Notes under the pieces: generated by a model
What the model saw: the letters and a program-made list of their open reading frames with translations, nothing else
The model's database searches: none
Told to the model about the DNA's origin: nothing
Program-made: the position numbers and the translations under genes
Shown: one piece after another, positions 1-6,608 of the stretch
How positions within the stretch are numbered: position 1 is the stretch's first letter
Layout: every line of letters starts with the position of its first letter
Origin: Rubrobacter sp.
Lineage (GTDB): Bacteria; Actinomycetota; Rubrobacteria; Rubrobacterales; Rubrobacteraceae
Length of the DNA: 14,001 bases
Direction of reading: 5' to 3'
Assembly: GCA_016781775.1 (NCBI GenBank)
Contig: JADDPR010000082.1
Coordinates: forward strand, 1 to 14,001

Positions 1-46
1 GACGGGGGACGGCGGGCTAACCGGCCTCCGAGGATTACCGCTCGAT

Positions 47-715
47 CTACGGCTGGACGTACTGGATCCTGTCTATTCGCACGTACTTGTCCTGGGCGGG
101 CCTCTTACCTGCCAGCCACTTCGGGAACCAGGCGTTGGCGTAGAGGCGCATCGACTTCTTGGGCAGCCCGGTGGTCCACTGCTTCATCAGAAAACCATCC
201 GCGTAGAAGCGGACGTAGCCAGACGCGTAGTCGAACCGGTAGGTGTGGAAGCCCGTGGTGGGATCGAAGGGGAGATATCCCGTGTGGGTGTGGGTCTGGC
301 GACCGTTGGCGTAGGTGCTGAAGATGACCCTGCGCGAGGTATCGTTGAAGACCTCGATGTCGATCTCCGAGGCGTAGTCCGGCGGCTCGTACAGGAAGAA
401 GCCCGTGATGGAGGAGGGCGCGTTCGGAAGCTTCATGCGCGCCGTGTAGGAGCCCTGACCGTACAGGGCGTCCGAAGAGATCTCGCCGCCGTTGGTCGTG
501 CGGGCGGGGAGCTTGATCCCCAGGTTCCCCCCGTTCACGCTCACGTTGGCCGGGTCCAGGTTGCTTCGCCCGAGCTTGTAGCTGCCCTTGCTCCAACGGG
601 TCTCGTCGAAGGTGTCGAAGTTGTCGGTGAAATCCAGAACCCCTGCCTGGGCGACCCCCGCCATCATCGTCGCCCCGATCAAGCTCGCGAACAGCACAAG
701 AAACACACGCCTCAT
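47..715 (-). CDS. Secreted glycoside hydrolase family 16 (beta-glucanase-like)
   Basis: A 222-residue secreted protein. Residues 1-24 form a signal peptide: MRR, a hydrophobic core, and an AQA site with likely cleavage after Ala24. The mature part is a single GH16 jelly-roll domain. The catalytic signature EIDIE is at residues 117-121, so Glu117 is the expected nucleophile and Glu121 the acid/base, with Asp119 between them. The surrounding pattern (GSYTARMKLP, GFFLY, FHTYRFDY, VRFYADG) is typical of the family. GH16 enzymes cleave beta-1,3 or beta-1,3-1,4 glucans and some galactans; the exact substrate cannot be read here. The length is about that of a one-domain licheninase, with no carbohydrate-binding module. 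The ATG start has a good ribosome site (AAAGGA, 5 nt away) that falls inside the closing helix of an upstream c-di-GMP riboswitch, so expression is probably controlled by that second messenger. The gene stands alone and divergent from the next one. Confidence 0.88.
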   Translation of the reverse strand: MRRVFLVLFASLIGATMMAGVAQAGVLDFTDNFDTFDETRWSKGSYKLGRSNLDPANVSVNGGNLGIKLPARTTNGGEISSDALYGQGSYTARMKLPNAPSSITGFFLYEPPDYASEIDIEVFNDTSRRVIFSTYANGRQTHTHTGYLPFDPTTGFHTYRFDYASGYVRFYADGFLMKQWTTGLPKKSMRLYANAWFPKWLAGKRPAQDKYVRIDRIQYVQP

Positions 716-717
716 AA

Positions 718-805
718 GTTTCCTTTCGGTAACCCGGCGGCCTCCGAGAGGCCCGTAGCTTTGCGTCCCCGCCTCGCGACGGGTTTGCCTTTGTCGTTGG
801 TAAAC
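718..805 (-). ncRNA. Class I cyclic-di-GMP riboswitch (GEMM-I) in the GH16 leader
   Basis: Read on the minus strand, the leader carries the GEMM-I hallmarks in order. GGCAAACC is at 789-782. A perfect P2 stem follows: CCCGTC, a GCGA (GNRA) tetraloop, then GGCGGG (783-768). Next come GGACGCAAAGC (768-758), a P3 stem GGCCTC/GAGGCC (753-739), and GGGTTACCGA (735-726). Compared with the Vibrio Vc2 aptamer from memory, the ligand-contacting bases G20, A47 and C92 correspond to 789, 762 and 729 and are all kept, which favours c-di-GMP over cGAMP. P1 can form from GTTTACC..CG (805-795) with CG..GGAAAC (728-718). That helix includes the Shine-Dalgarno AAAGGA (726-721) of the GH16 gene, so ligand binding should hide it: a translational OFF switch (inference). 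P3 is short and a tetraloop receptor is not obvious. A weak -10 (TAAAGT, 835-830) may drive the leader. Confidence 0.85.
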
Positions 806-907
806 GTTTATCGGACGCCCGCTCGGAAAACTTTAATCCGGGACGAGCATCCCACGAACGGGGGAGCGAGCCGCCGCATCACCCGACGTTCGGAGGCTTC
901 GTGGCGG

Positions 908-913
908 TATGAT
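908..913 (+). promoter_or_regulatory. Candidate -10 box for the GalT-like/Rid operon
   Basis: TATGAT at this position is one base from the sigma-A consensus and stands out in GC-rich surroundings. At 17-nt spacing the -35 would be GACGTT (885-890), which is a poor match. Transcription would begin near 920, giving a leader of about 110 nt before the GTG start at 1031. The rest of the 806-1030 gap shows no gene apart from a 22-codon reading frame described under findings. Confidence 0.35.
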
Positions 914-1030
914 GCCGTGGAGTTGTTCGTCGCGGCACGAGAAGGGTCAAGGGGGCGTTATGGGGTCGACGCAAGCCCATGTTCACCGCGAGGCCCACGC
1001 CTCGACGCGGACGAGGGCGCGGGGTTAGGG

Positions 1031-2113
1031 GTGCGGGCAACGAGGATAACGGACCTTCAGGCCCTCATCGGGGGCCTCCCGCCCGGCGAGAGGGCCCTTA
1101 CGGAGCGCATCTTCGACGTCGGCGTGACGACGGGGCGGCTGGAGCTGCCGGAGGGAATGCGCCCGTGGGTCGAGAAGTCGTTCGGCTCGCTCGGTGCCGT
1201 GCGGGAGCAGCGGATCGTAAGGGTAACGAACCGCGTCACCCTCGAAGGCACCCTCTTCAACGAGCTACGCGCCTCGCGCCCGATGCAGACCGGCGTCGAC
1301 CTCGACCTCGGGCGCGAGATCGAGGCGACGAAAGGCGACCCGTTCTGCCGTCCCCTGGAAGGCACCCCCTCGGACGTCTTCGGGAGGATAAGGGGCGAGC
1401 ACTCCTTGACCGCCTCGAACATAGCCAAGTACGACGGCTTCCACGGCGTCATAATCTTCGACGACCACGACCCTCTCGCCTTCTCCCCCGAAAAGGTCTC
1501 CGACTACATCTCCGTCGGCCTGGAATGGGGTAAGACCGCGCTGGAGGCCGACGGGGAGGCGAAGTACTTCTTCTTGATGTGGAACTGCCTGTGGCGGGCG
1601 GGCGGCTCCATCATCCACGGCCACGCCCAGGCGACGGCGACGCGCGGCATGCACTACCCGAAGGTCGAGCACCTGCGCCGCGCGGCCCTTCACTACGCGG
1701 CCGAGCACGGCTCCGACTACTTCGACGACCTGTACAGGGTCCACGACGCCCTGGGACTCTCGATCCCGGCCTCCGGGGGGGTCCAAGCCTTCGTGAACCT
1801 CGCCCCGACCAAGGAGAAGGAGATCGTAATCCTCGGCCGGAGCCTGGAGGACGAGCCCCTCCGGCTCGCCGTCGCCCGCTCGCTCGAAGGTCTCACGCAG
1901 GGGCTCGGCGTGCGCTCGTTCAACGCCGCGTTCTACGTGCCCCCCCTCGCGCCGGCGGAGGAAGACTGGTCCGGTTTCCCGGTCGTCGTGCGCCTCGTGG
2001 ACCGCGGGGACCCCGCAAGCCGCACCTCGGATATGGGCGCGATGGAGCTCTATGCCGCCTCGGTCGTCGCGAGCGACCCCTTCGCCGTCGCACGCGCGTT
2101 GAGGGACGCCTAG
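1031..2113 (+). CDS. GalT/HIT-superfamily nucleotidyltransferase-like protein
   Basis: A 360-residue protein whose central region carries the motif AGGSIIHGHAQ, with HGHAQ at residues 196-200. This matches the active-site layout of the galactose-1-phosphate uridylyltransferase / HIT fold (GalT has HPHGQ, with the second His as nucleophile). The preceding segment (VTNRVTLEGTLFNELRASRP) also looks like the GalT N-terminal half (NRV..EGTLFN). The Cys pairs that bind zinc in classical GalT are not evident, so it is a divergent member. A nucleotide-sugar or dinucleotide substrate is likely but unproven. The GTG at 1031 is the best start: the frame is open far upstream, but that part reads as low-complexity GC-rich translation with no ATG near the domain. 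The ribosome site is weak (GAGGG, about 13 nt away). The Rid-family gene follows after 16 nt, so the two are probably one operon. Confidence 0.7.
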   Translation: MRATRITDLQALIGGLPPGERALTERIFDVGVTTGRLELPEGMRPWVEKSFGSLGAVREQRIVRVTNRVTLEGTLFNELRASRPMQTGVDLDLGREIEATKGDPFCRPLEGTPSDVFGRIRGEHSLTASNIAKYDGFHGVIIFDDHDPLAFSPEKVSDYISVGLEWGKTALEADGEAKYFFLMWNCLWRAGGSIIHGHAQATATRGMHYPKVEHLRRAALHYAAEHGSDYFDDLYRVHDALGLSIPASGGVQAFVNLAPTKEKEIVILGRSLEDEPLRLAVARSLEGLTQGLGVRSFNAAFYVPPLAPAEEDWSGFPVVVRLVDRGDPASRTSDMGAMELYAASVVASDPFAVARALRDA

Positions 2114-2117
2114 AACA

Positions 2118-2126
2118 GAAGGAGGA
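2118..2126 (+). promoter_or_regulatory. Strong Shine-Dalgarno of the Rid-family gene
   Basis: The stretch AGAAGGAGGAGAG directly before the ATG at 2130 is close to a perfect anti-16S match. It lies in the short gap after the upstream stop codon. It fixes the start codon and implies strong translation of the second gene relative to the weakly preceded first gene. Confidence 0.7.
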
Positions 2127-2129
2127 GAG

Positions 2130-2612
2130 ATGCGTGTCGAGGAGAAGCTAGGGGAGATGGGCCTCGTCCTCCCGGCGCCGCCGAAGGTCCCGCAGGGCGT
2201 ACGCTTGCCCTTCGCGTGGGCACGGGTCCGCGGCGACCGGGCGTACGTCTCGGGTCACGGACCACTCGGCGCCGACGGGTCGCTCTCGGGGCCCTTCGGG
2301 AAGGTGGGCGCGGACGTCTCGCCCGAGGAAGGCTACAAGGCGGCGCGCATGGCGGCGCTCTCCGTCCTGAGCAGCTTGAAGCGCGAGCTAGGCGACCTGG
2401 ATCGGGTTAGCGCCTGGCTGATCGTCCACGGCCTCGTCAACGCGGCGCCCGACTTCGGGGGCACGGCCGGCGTGATGAACGGGTTCTCGGACCTGATCCT
2501 GGAGCTCTACGGGCCCGAGGCCGGGATGCACGCACGCACGGCCCCCGGCGTCTCGACGCTTCCGCTAAACCAGTCCGTCTTCGTCTCGGCGGAGGTCGAG
2601 GTACGCCCCTGA
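2130..2612 (+). CDS. RidA/YjgF-family protein (YjgF_endoribonc type)
   Basis: A 160-residue protein matching the YjgF/Rid superfamily, specifically the longer branch that begins EKLGEMGLVLPAPP and contains TGKVGADVSxEEGYxAAR-like sequence (here GPFGKVGADVSPEEGYKAAR, residues 54-73). Family landmarks are YVSGHGPL (39-46), SDLILELYG (120-128) and the C-terminal HARTAPGVSTLPLNQSV (134-150). Arg136 is the residue that in RidA binds the substrate carboxylate, and an acidic AEVEV (154-158) follows. Canonical RidA hydrolyses reactive enamine/imine intermediates from PLP enzymes, but this branch has no settled activity. The start is certain from the strong ribosome site. It is the second gene of a pair with the GalT-like protein; I know of no established functional link between the two families. 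Confidence 0.85.
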   Translation: MRVEEKLGEMGLVLPAPPKVPQGVRLPFAWARVRGDRAYVSGHGPLGADGSLSGPFGKVGADVSPEEGYKAARMAALSVLSSLKRELGDLDRVSAWLIVHGLVNAAPDFGGTAGVMNGFSDLILELYGPEAGMHARTAPGVSTLPLNQSVFVSAEVEVRP

Positions 2613-2622
2613 GATCGGGCGT
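2603..2622 (+). terminator. Weak hairpin at the end of the Rid gene
   Basis: ACGCCC (2603-2608) and GGGCGT (2617-2622) form a perfect 6-bp stem with an 8-nt loop that contains the TGA stop codon. The sequence that follows (CTACCCCTTTAGC) has only a short T stretch, so intrinsic termination is possible but weak. The neighbouring operon points towards it from the other side. Confidence 0.3.
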
Positions 2623-2972
2623 CTACCCCTTTAGCCGCCTCTCGATATTACGCCCCGCGCCGCACTCTGCGCAACGTTCGCCCGACCGGCGTAGGTACGA
2701 ACAACGGCCAGGGACGACGCGCGGGAGGCCGAGACGAAGAAGGCGAGCACTCGACGATCGGCTCTTCTCAGGGCAAGGGGGTATCGGACCGGCAGGAGAA
2801 CTTCCCCGGGTAATAAGGAGGCGGATACCCGCTCTGGTTCACCACGGTGAGCGTGAGAGGGAACCCGTTCTCGACGTGAGCAAGATCCTCGAAGTCGCAA
2901 ATCAGCGAAGAGAGGGAGTGGCGGGAGAGCCACGCCCGAACAGTATGGGAGACGGAGTAGCGGTGGGGTCGC
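2623..2972. other. Convergent intergenic stretch with no recognisable gene
   Basis: About 350 bases separate two converging operons. Short open frames exist on both strands, but their translations are Arg/Gly/Ser/Pro-rich, have no domain-like pattern and lack good ribosome sites. The plus strand is purine-rich between about 2810 and 2960, with several short G runs. I checked by eye for riboswitch, tRNA and group II intron signatures and found none. It may be a decayed gene or untranslated 3' sequence. Confidence 0.4.
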
Positions 2973-3566
2973 CTACGACAAACCAGAACCTCCCGAAGGT
3001 CGACGCGCGCCTTCGGGGATCTCGACCATGTCCCCCACCTCGATGCCGCGCTCGTCGAAGAAGCCCTGGTTGACCTCCAGGGCGTACTTCGCGGGCTCGG
3101 CGGAGGGGTGCTTGGTCTGGTCGTCCAGAGGCTCCATGTCCTCGATGTCCACGATACGGCCCTCCGCGTCCATGTAGGCGATGGAGAGCGGTATCAGGGT
3201 GTTCCTCATCCAGAACGAGAGCGTCCTCTCGCGCCGGAAGACGAACAGCATCCCCGCGTCCTCCGCGAGCGCGGTGCGCTCCATAAGGCCCCGTTCCCGC
3301 TCGGCTCTGTCGTTCGCGATCTCGGCCTCGACCTCGACGGGCTCCGCCCCGTCCGACGGCACCAGGGTCACGGTCGTCGTCGGCAACGTCGAGTTTCCGG
3401 TGGTCTCCATACGGGTGGTGGGGCCGCTGGCTTCGGTGGTCTTCTCCGCGGCGAGTTCGGGCTGTTCGGTGGGCTCTTCGGCCGATGAACCCGAAGTATC
3501 GGTGCCGCATCCCGCGGCGAGGAGCAGAAAAAACAGCGGGAGCAAGATCAGCCTAGAGGTCCTCAT
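2973..3566 (-). CDS. DUF192-family lipoprotein
   Basis: A 197-residue protein with a lipoprotein signal: MRTSRL, a hydrophobic run, then the lipobox LAAGC with Cys20 as the lipidation site. A Thr/Ser/Glu-rich linker of about 45 residues follows. The DUF192 (COG1430) domain occupies about residues 64-190. It shows the family blocks RERGLMERTAL, AGMLFVF, SFWMRNTLIPLSIAYMD and AKYALEVNQGFF, ending with the expected VGDMVEIP. DUF192 proteins are small extracytoplasmic proteins of unknown biochemical function. The start codon overlaps the AlaX stop (ATGA), so it is translationally coupled as the last gene of the PHP-AlaX-DUF192 operon. The final residues (GARRPSGGSGLS) are a low-complexity tail. 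Confidence 0.88.
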   Translation of the reverse strand: MRTSRLILLPLFFLLLAAGCGTDTSGSSAEEPTEQPELAAEKTTEASGPTTRMETTGNSTLPTTTVTLVPSDGAEPVEVEAEIANDRAERERGLMERTALAEDAGMLFVFRRERTLSFWMRNTLIPLSIAYMDAEGRIVDIEDMEPLDDQTKHPSAEPAKYALEVNQGFFDERGIEVGDMVEIPEGARRPSGGSGLS

Positions 3567-4273
3567 CTCAGGACGAACTCCACGCGCTTGTTCCCACGTC
3601 CCTTACTCTTGTGGTTCGTGATCTCGATCCTCCCGACCTCTTGCGTGTTGGCGACGTGGGTGCCGCCGTCGGCCTGAGCGTCGATCCCCTCCACCTCGAC
3701 TACCCGGACCGTCTTCACCCTCTCGGGCACGAGGTTGACCTGCGTTCGTATAAGCTCCGGCTTCCCTAGCGCCTCCTCGCGCGAGATCTCGTATACCTTC
3801 ACGGGGCGGCTCAGGGTGAGTGCCTCGTTGGCGAGGCGCTCTATCTCCCCGACGACCTCCGCCGTCCACTCGCCGGGGAAGGAGAAGTCCATGCGGGCGC
3901 GGTCGGCGCGCATCTGGCCGCCCGTCACCCGAGCATCAAAAGTCTCGGCCATCACGGCCGAGAGCACGTGCAGCGCGGTGTGGTAGCGCATGTGCGCGTG
4001 GCGCCGCTCCCAATCGAGGGCGCCGTTAAGCTCCTTGACGGTCCCCGGGATCGCCCCGTCGAGGACGTGGACGATGTCCCCTCCCTCGCGCCTGACGTCC
4101 ACGACCGAGGCGTGGATCGGACCGACCCCGAGCGTGCCCTTGTCCGCAGGCTGCTCTCCGCCGCCGGGGTAGAAAGCCGTCCGGTCGAGGACGACCTCGC
4201 GCCCGTCGAGGCTCTTCACCCTCGCGGAGAACTCCTTAAGATAGGCGTCGGCCAGAAACAGTTCGGCGGTCAT
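3563..4273 (-). CDS. alaX: Alanyl-tRNA editing protein (AlaX-type)
   Basis: A 236-residue free-standing editing domain homologous to the C-terminal part of alanyl-tRNA synthetase. It removes serine or glycine mis-attached to tRNA-Ala. It has the N-terminal FYPGGGEQPADKGTL block seen in medium-length AlaX. Two zinc-ligand histidines are in HTALH (His98, His102), and the C-terminal block is ADGGTHVANTQEVGRI (Asp202, His206). In AlaRS and many AlaX proteins the aspartate position is a zinc-binding Cys (CGGTH), so Asp202 is a deviation worth noting. I chose the ATG at 4273, which overlaps the upstream TGA (TGATG); a TTG one codon earlier is possible. No good Shine-Dalgarno is seen, so translation probably depends on coupling. 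The downstream DUF192 gene overlaps by 4 nt. Confidence 0.87.
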   Translation of the reverse strand: MTAELFLADAYLKEFSARVKSLDGREVVLDRTAFYPGGGEQPADKGTLGVGPIHASVVDVRREGGDIVHVLDGAIPGTVKELNGALDWERRHAHMRYHTALHVLSAVMAETFDARVTGGQMRADRARMDFSFPGEWTAEVVGEIERLANEALTLSRPVKVYEISREEALGKPELIRTQVNLVPERVKTVRVVEVEGIDAQADGGTHVANTQEVGRIEITNHKSKGRGNKRVEFVLR

Positions 4274-5031
4274 CAAAGAGGGAGGGTACCGCGTTTTCGG
4301 TCCTTGAAGGTAGCGACCTCGCGGTAGCCGACGTCGCGGACGAGGGGAACGCTCTTATCGTAGCCCATCGCGACCTGATCCGCGGCGTGGGCGTCGGAGG
4401 AGAGGATAATCGGGACGCCGCGCTTGAAGAACATCTCCAGAAGCTCGCGCGAGGGGTAGACCTCGCCGATCGGCTTTCTGAGGCCCGCGGCGTTCACGTC
4501 GACGACGACGCCCCCTTCGGCGATGGCGTCGGCGGTCTCTTCGAGCATCGGGGTGATGTCCCCGTCGGGATAGGTCTTGAAGATCTTGATGAGGTCCGGG
4601 TGGCCTATGATCTCGAAGCGCCCCGAGAGGGCGGCCTCGCGCACGTTGGCGTAGTAGGCATCGTAGAGGTCGTAAGCCTCCATCTTCTCGTAGATGTCCC
4701 GGATGTTCGCGTTGTCGATCTCCTCGTTCCGCACCCGGTGGACGCTCCCTATGACGTAGTCGTAGGGGAGGGCCGAGGAGTCGTGGTCCATCCTGGTCTC
4801 GGCGCCGGGCACGAAGTCTATCTCTATCCCGAGGCGCAGCTCGACGTCCTGGGAGAGCTCCCGCGCCTCCTGAAACGCGCCAAGGTCTATCTTGTCCAGG
4901 TATCGGTCGTGCTCGGTAATGCCGAGCTGTCGGAGGCCGCGGCTCTTGGCGACCTCGCAGTAAGCGAGTATGTTCTCGACCGTCATCGGGCGGTCGTCGT
5001 GGGCTATGACGTGCAGGTGATAGTCGATCAA
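4273..5031 (-). CDS. PHP-domain phosphatase, histidinol-phosphatase (HisJ/HisK)-like
   Basis: A PHP-family metal-dependent phosphoesterase of 252 residues from the TTG at 5031, or 268 from an ATG at 5079. Using the TTG numbering the metal-binding motifs are: DYHLH (His5, His7), GITEHD (His41), GIEIDF (Glu70), GSVH (His98), GHPDL (His144, Asp146) and SSDAH (Asp213, His215). That is the complete HisJ-type set. The closest known activity is L-histinol-phosphate dephosphorylation in histidine synthesis, but no other his genes are visible and PHP substrates vary. I prefer the TTG start because GGAGAAGAG lies about 5-10 nt upstream and the product then begins MIDYHLH, as HisJ proteins do. The ATG at 5079 has no ribosome site and abuts AT-rich, promoter-like sequence. 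It is first in the operon with alaX and the DUF192 gene. Confidence 0.82.
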   Translation of the reverse strand: MIDYHLHVIAHDDRPMTVENILAYCEVAKSRGLRQLGITEHDRYLDKIDLGAFQEARELSQDVELRLGIEIDFVPGAETRMDHDSSALPYDYVIGSVHRVRNEEIDNANIRDIYEKMEAYDLYDAYYANVREAALSGRFEIIGHPDLIKIFKTYPDGDITPMLEETADAIAEGGVVVDVNAAGLRKPIGEVYPSRELLEMFFKRGVPIILSSDAHAADQVAMGYDKSVPLVRDVGYREVATFKDRKRGTLPL

Positions 5032-5079
5032 GGCGTCTCTTCTCCAGGTATCAAGGTCCCTCGGGCTCCTCCGCGGCAT

Positions 5080-5161
5080 CTTATAAGATATTCGCCGGTC
5101 TAGGCGGGGTATAGAAGCCGCGCCGTGTTCTGCTTTACATAAACGAGGAGACTTTCCGACG
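5080..5161. promoter_or_regulatory. Divergent promoter region between PHP and antiporter genes
   Basis: This 82-nt gap separates two divergent operons and is distinctly AT-richer than its flanks. Plus strand: TATAGA (5110-5115) is a candidate -10 for the antiporter gene, and GAGGAG (5145-5150) is its ribosome site, 11 nt before the ATG. Minus strand: TATCTT just upstream of 5085 could be the -10 of the PHP operon, which would put the transcript start next to 5079 and favour the downstream TTG start. No clear -35 boxes are seen. Confidence 0.4.
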
Positions 5162-6205
5162 ATGCGAAGAATCGCTTACGGCGCCACCATCATCCTGACC
5201 CTCGGGGTGGTGGCGGCAGAGTTGCTGCACGCCCCGACCCTGATCCTTTTCGCCCTTACCTCTCTCGCCCTCATCGGCCTCGCGTGGGTGCTCGGTCAGG
5301 CGACGGAGAGCCTCGGTCATCACCTGGGGCCACGCGCCGGGGGCATCCTGAACGCGACCTTCGGCAACGCGGCCGAGCTTATCATCACGATCTTCGCCCT
5401 CTCGGCCGGCCTGACGGCGGTGGTGAAAGCCTCGATCATCGGCTCGATCATCGGTAACGTCCTCCTGGTCCTCGGGGCGAGCCTCCTCTTCGGGGGCCTC
5501 AAGAACGGCACCCAGAGCTTCTCGGCGACCATCGCCGGCATCAACGCCTCCATGCTCACCATCGTCGCCGCCGCCCTGGCGCTCCCGACGATCTTCGTCG
5601 CCACCCAGGCGCAGCGAGGCGGCGGCTCCCCCACGACCTTGAGCATCGAGGTCGCGGTGGTGATGTTCATCCTGTACATCCTCTACCTCATCTACTACTT
5701 CAGGAGCCCCGAGGGCGGGATCGCGACCGGAGAGGGCCACGCCCCGTTCGGCAGGACGGCATCGTTCGTGCTGCTGCTCGGCGCGACCGCGGCCGTCGCC
5801 TTCGTCTCCGAGGCGTTCGTGGGCGCCATAGAGCCGCTGGTGGAGGAGTTCGGGATCTCCGCGCTCTTCGTCGGCGTCATCCTCGTCCCGATCGTCGGCA
5901 ACATCGCCGAGCACATCGTCGGCGTCCAGATCGCGTACAAAAACAACATGGACTTCTCGATGGCGATCTCCCTGGGCTCCTCCATCCAGGTCGCCCTCCT
6001 CGTCACCCCGATCCTCGTCTTCCTCGGCCCCCTGCTCGGCCACCCGCTCGACCTCACCTTCAGCCTCCTGGAGCTCGGCGCCCTGGGTGCCGCGGTCGTA
6101 ACGACGGCCTTCGTCGCCATGGACGGCAAGTCAAACTGGCTGGAAGGGGCGATGCTCGTCGGCGTCTACATCATCGCCGCCCTGGCCTTCTTCTTCTCGC
6201 CGTAA
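5162..6205 (+). CDS. Calcium/proton antiporter (CaCA superfamily, Cax type)
   Basis: A 347-residue polytopic membrane protein with about 11 hydrophobic segments and the two inverted Cax signatures. The first repeat has GGILNATFGNAAELI (residues 60-74, Glu72). The second has VPIVGNIAEHIVGVQIAYKN (242-261, Glu250 and His251), followed by SLGSSIQVALL (270-280). The conserved glutamates are the cation-binding and proton-exchange residues in this family. The acidic region that usually links the two halves is reduced to a short hydrophilic loop (RSPEGGIATGEGHAPFG, 181-197). The protein should export Ca2+ (or a similar divalent cation) in exchange for H+. The length is normal for bacterial Cax. The start has a good ribosome site (GAGGAG). 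A small membrane-protein gene follows after 34 nt and probably shares the transcript. Confidence 0.93.
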   Translation: MRRIAYGATIILTLGVVAAELLHAPTLILFALTSLALIGLAWVLGQATESLGHHLGPRAGGILNATFGNAAELIITIFALSAGLTAVVKASIIGSIIGNVLLVLGASLLFGGLKNGTQSFSATIAGINASMLTIVAAALALPTIFVATQAQRGGGSPTTLSIEVAVVMFILYILYLIYYFRSPEGGIATGEGHAPFGRTASFVLLLGATAAVAFVSEAFVGAIEPLVEEFGISALFVGVILVPIVGNIAEHIVGVQIAYKNNMDFSMAISLGSSIQVALLVTPILVFLGPLLGHPLDLTFSLLELGALGAAVVTTAFVAMDGKSNWLEGAMLVGVYIIAALAFFFSP

Positions 6206-6239
6206 GCCAGGCAAGCGAATTCAACAAGGAGAGAGCATC

Positions 6240-6587
6240 GTGGATGAGCAAAAGCTTGCGCGAGGAATAGGTTGGTTGAGTCTGGCGATTGGGTTGTCTC
6301 TCGTCATCTCACCTACGCCCGGTACCAGGGCGTTCGGGATGGGCGACCGGCCGACCCTCGGACGCCTCATGGGCGCGCGCGACCTCGTAGTGGGCACCGG
6401 GTTGCTTCGCGGCAAGGAGACGAAGACGTGGCTTATGGCGCGCGGCATCAACGATGCGCTGGACGCGGCGCTCATCCTCGTCGGCATGGTCTCCGGCGCT
6501 TTCCCGAGGGACAGGGCTCCCGTCTGGTTCGCCTTGGCGACGAGCTTTAGCGTCGCGAGCCTGCTTCTGGCCAGGCGGGTGAGGTAG
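6240..6587 (+). CDS. Small membrane protein (about 3-4 TM), function unknown
   Basis: A 115-residue hydrophobic protein starting at GTG with AAGGAGAG about 8 nt upstream, a good ribosome site. Hydrophobic stretches lie at about residues 9-26, 46-56, 75-87 and 95-110. The pattern ARGIGWLSLAIGLSLVISP .. LMGARDLVVGTGLL .. WLMARGINDALDAALIL resembles the small GWFSxGLG/RExxxG membrane module that in other bacteria occurs alone or fused to SRPBCC (polyketide cyclase-like) domains. That comparison is from memory. It lies behind the antiporter gene and is probably co-transcribed, but nothing shows it works with calcium transport. It ends only 21 nt from the convergent PAP2 gene, with no clear terminator between. 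Confidence 0.75.
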   Translation: MDEQKLARGIGWLSLAIGLSLVISPTPGTRAFGMGDRPTLGRLMGARDLVVGTGLLRGKETKTWLMARGINDALDAALILVGMVSGAFPRDRAPVWFALATSFSVASLLLARRVR

Positions 6588-6608
6588 GGGCGGGAGAGTC
6601 CGGGCGAA

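Noticed and set aside
245..1030. Upstream extension of the GalT-like frame back to 245
   Set aside because: It would run antisense through the riboswitch and GH16 gene, and its translation has no domain pattern; the family-like sequence begins just after the GTG at 1031.
2623..2972. Possible small genes or a group II intron fragment in the convergent gap
   Set aside because: Open frames lack ribosome sites and protein-like composition, and no domain V-like or GUGYG start signature could be made out.
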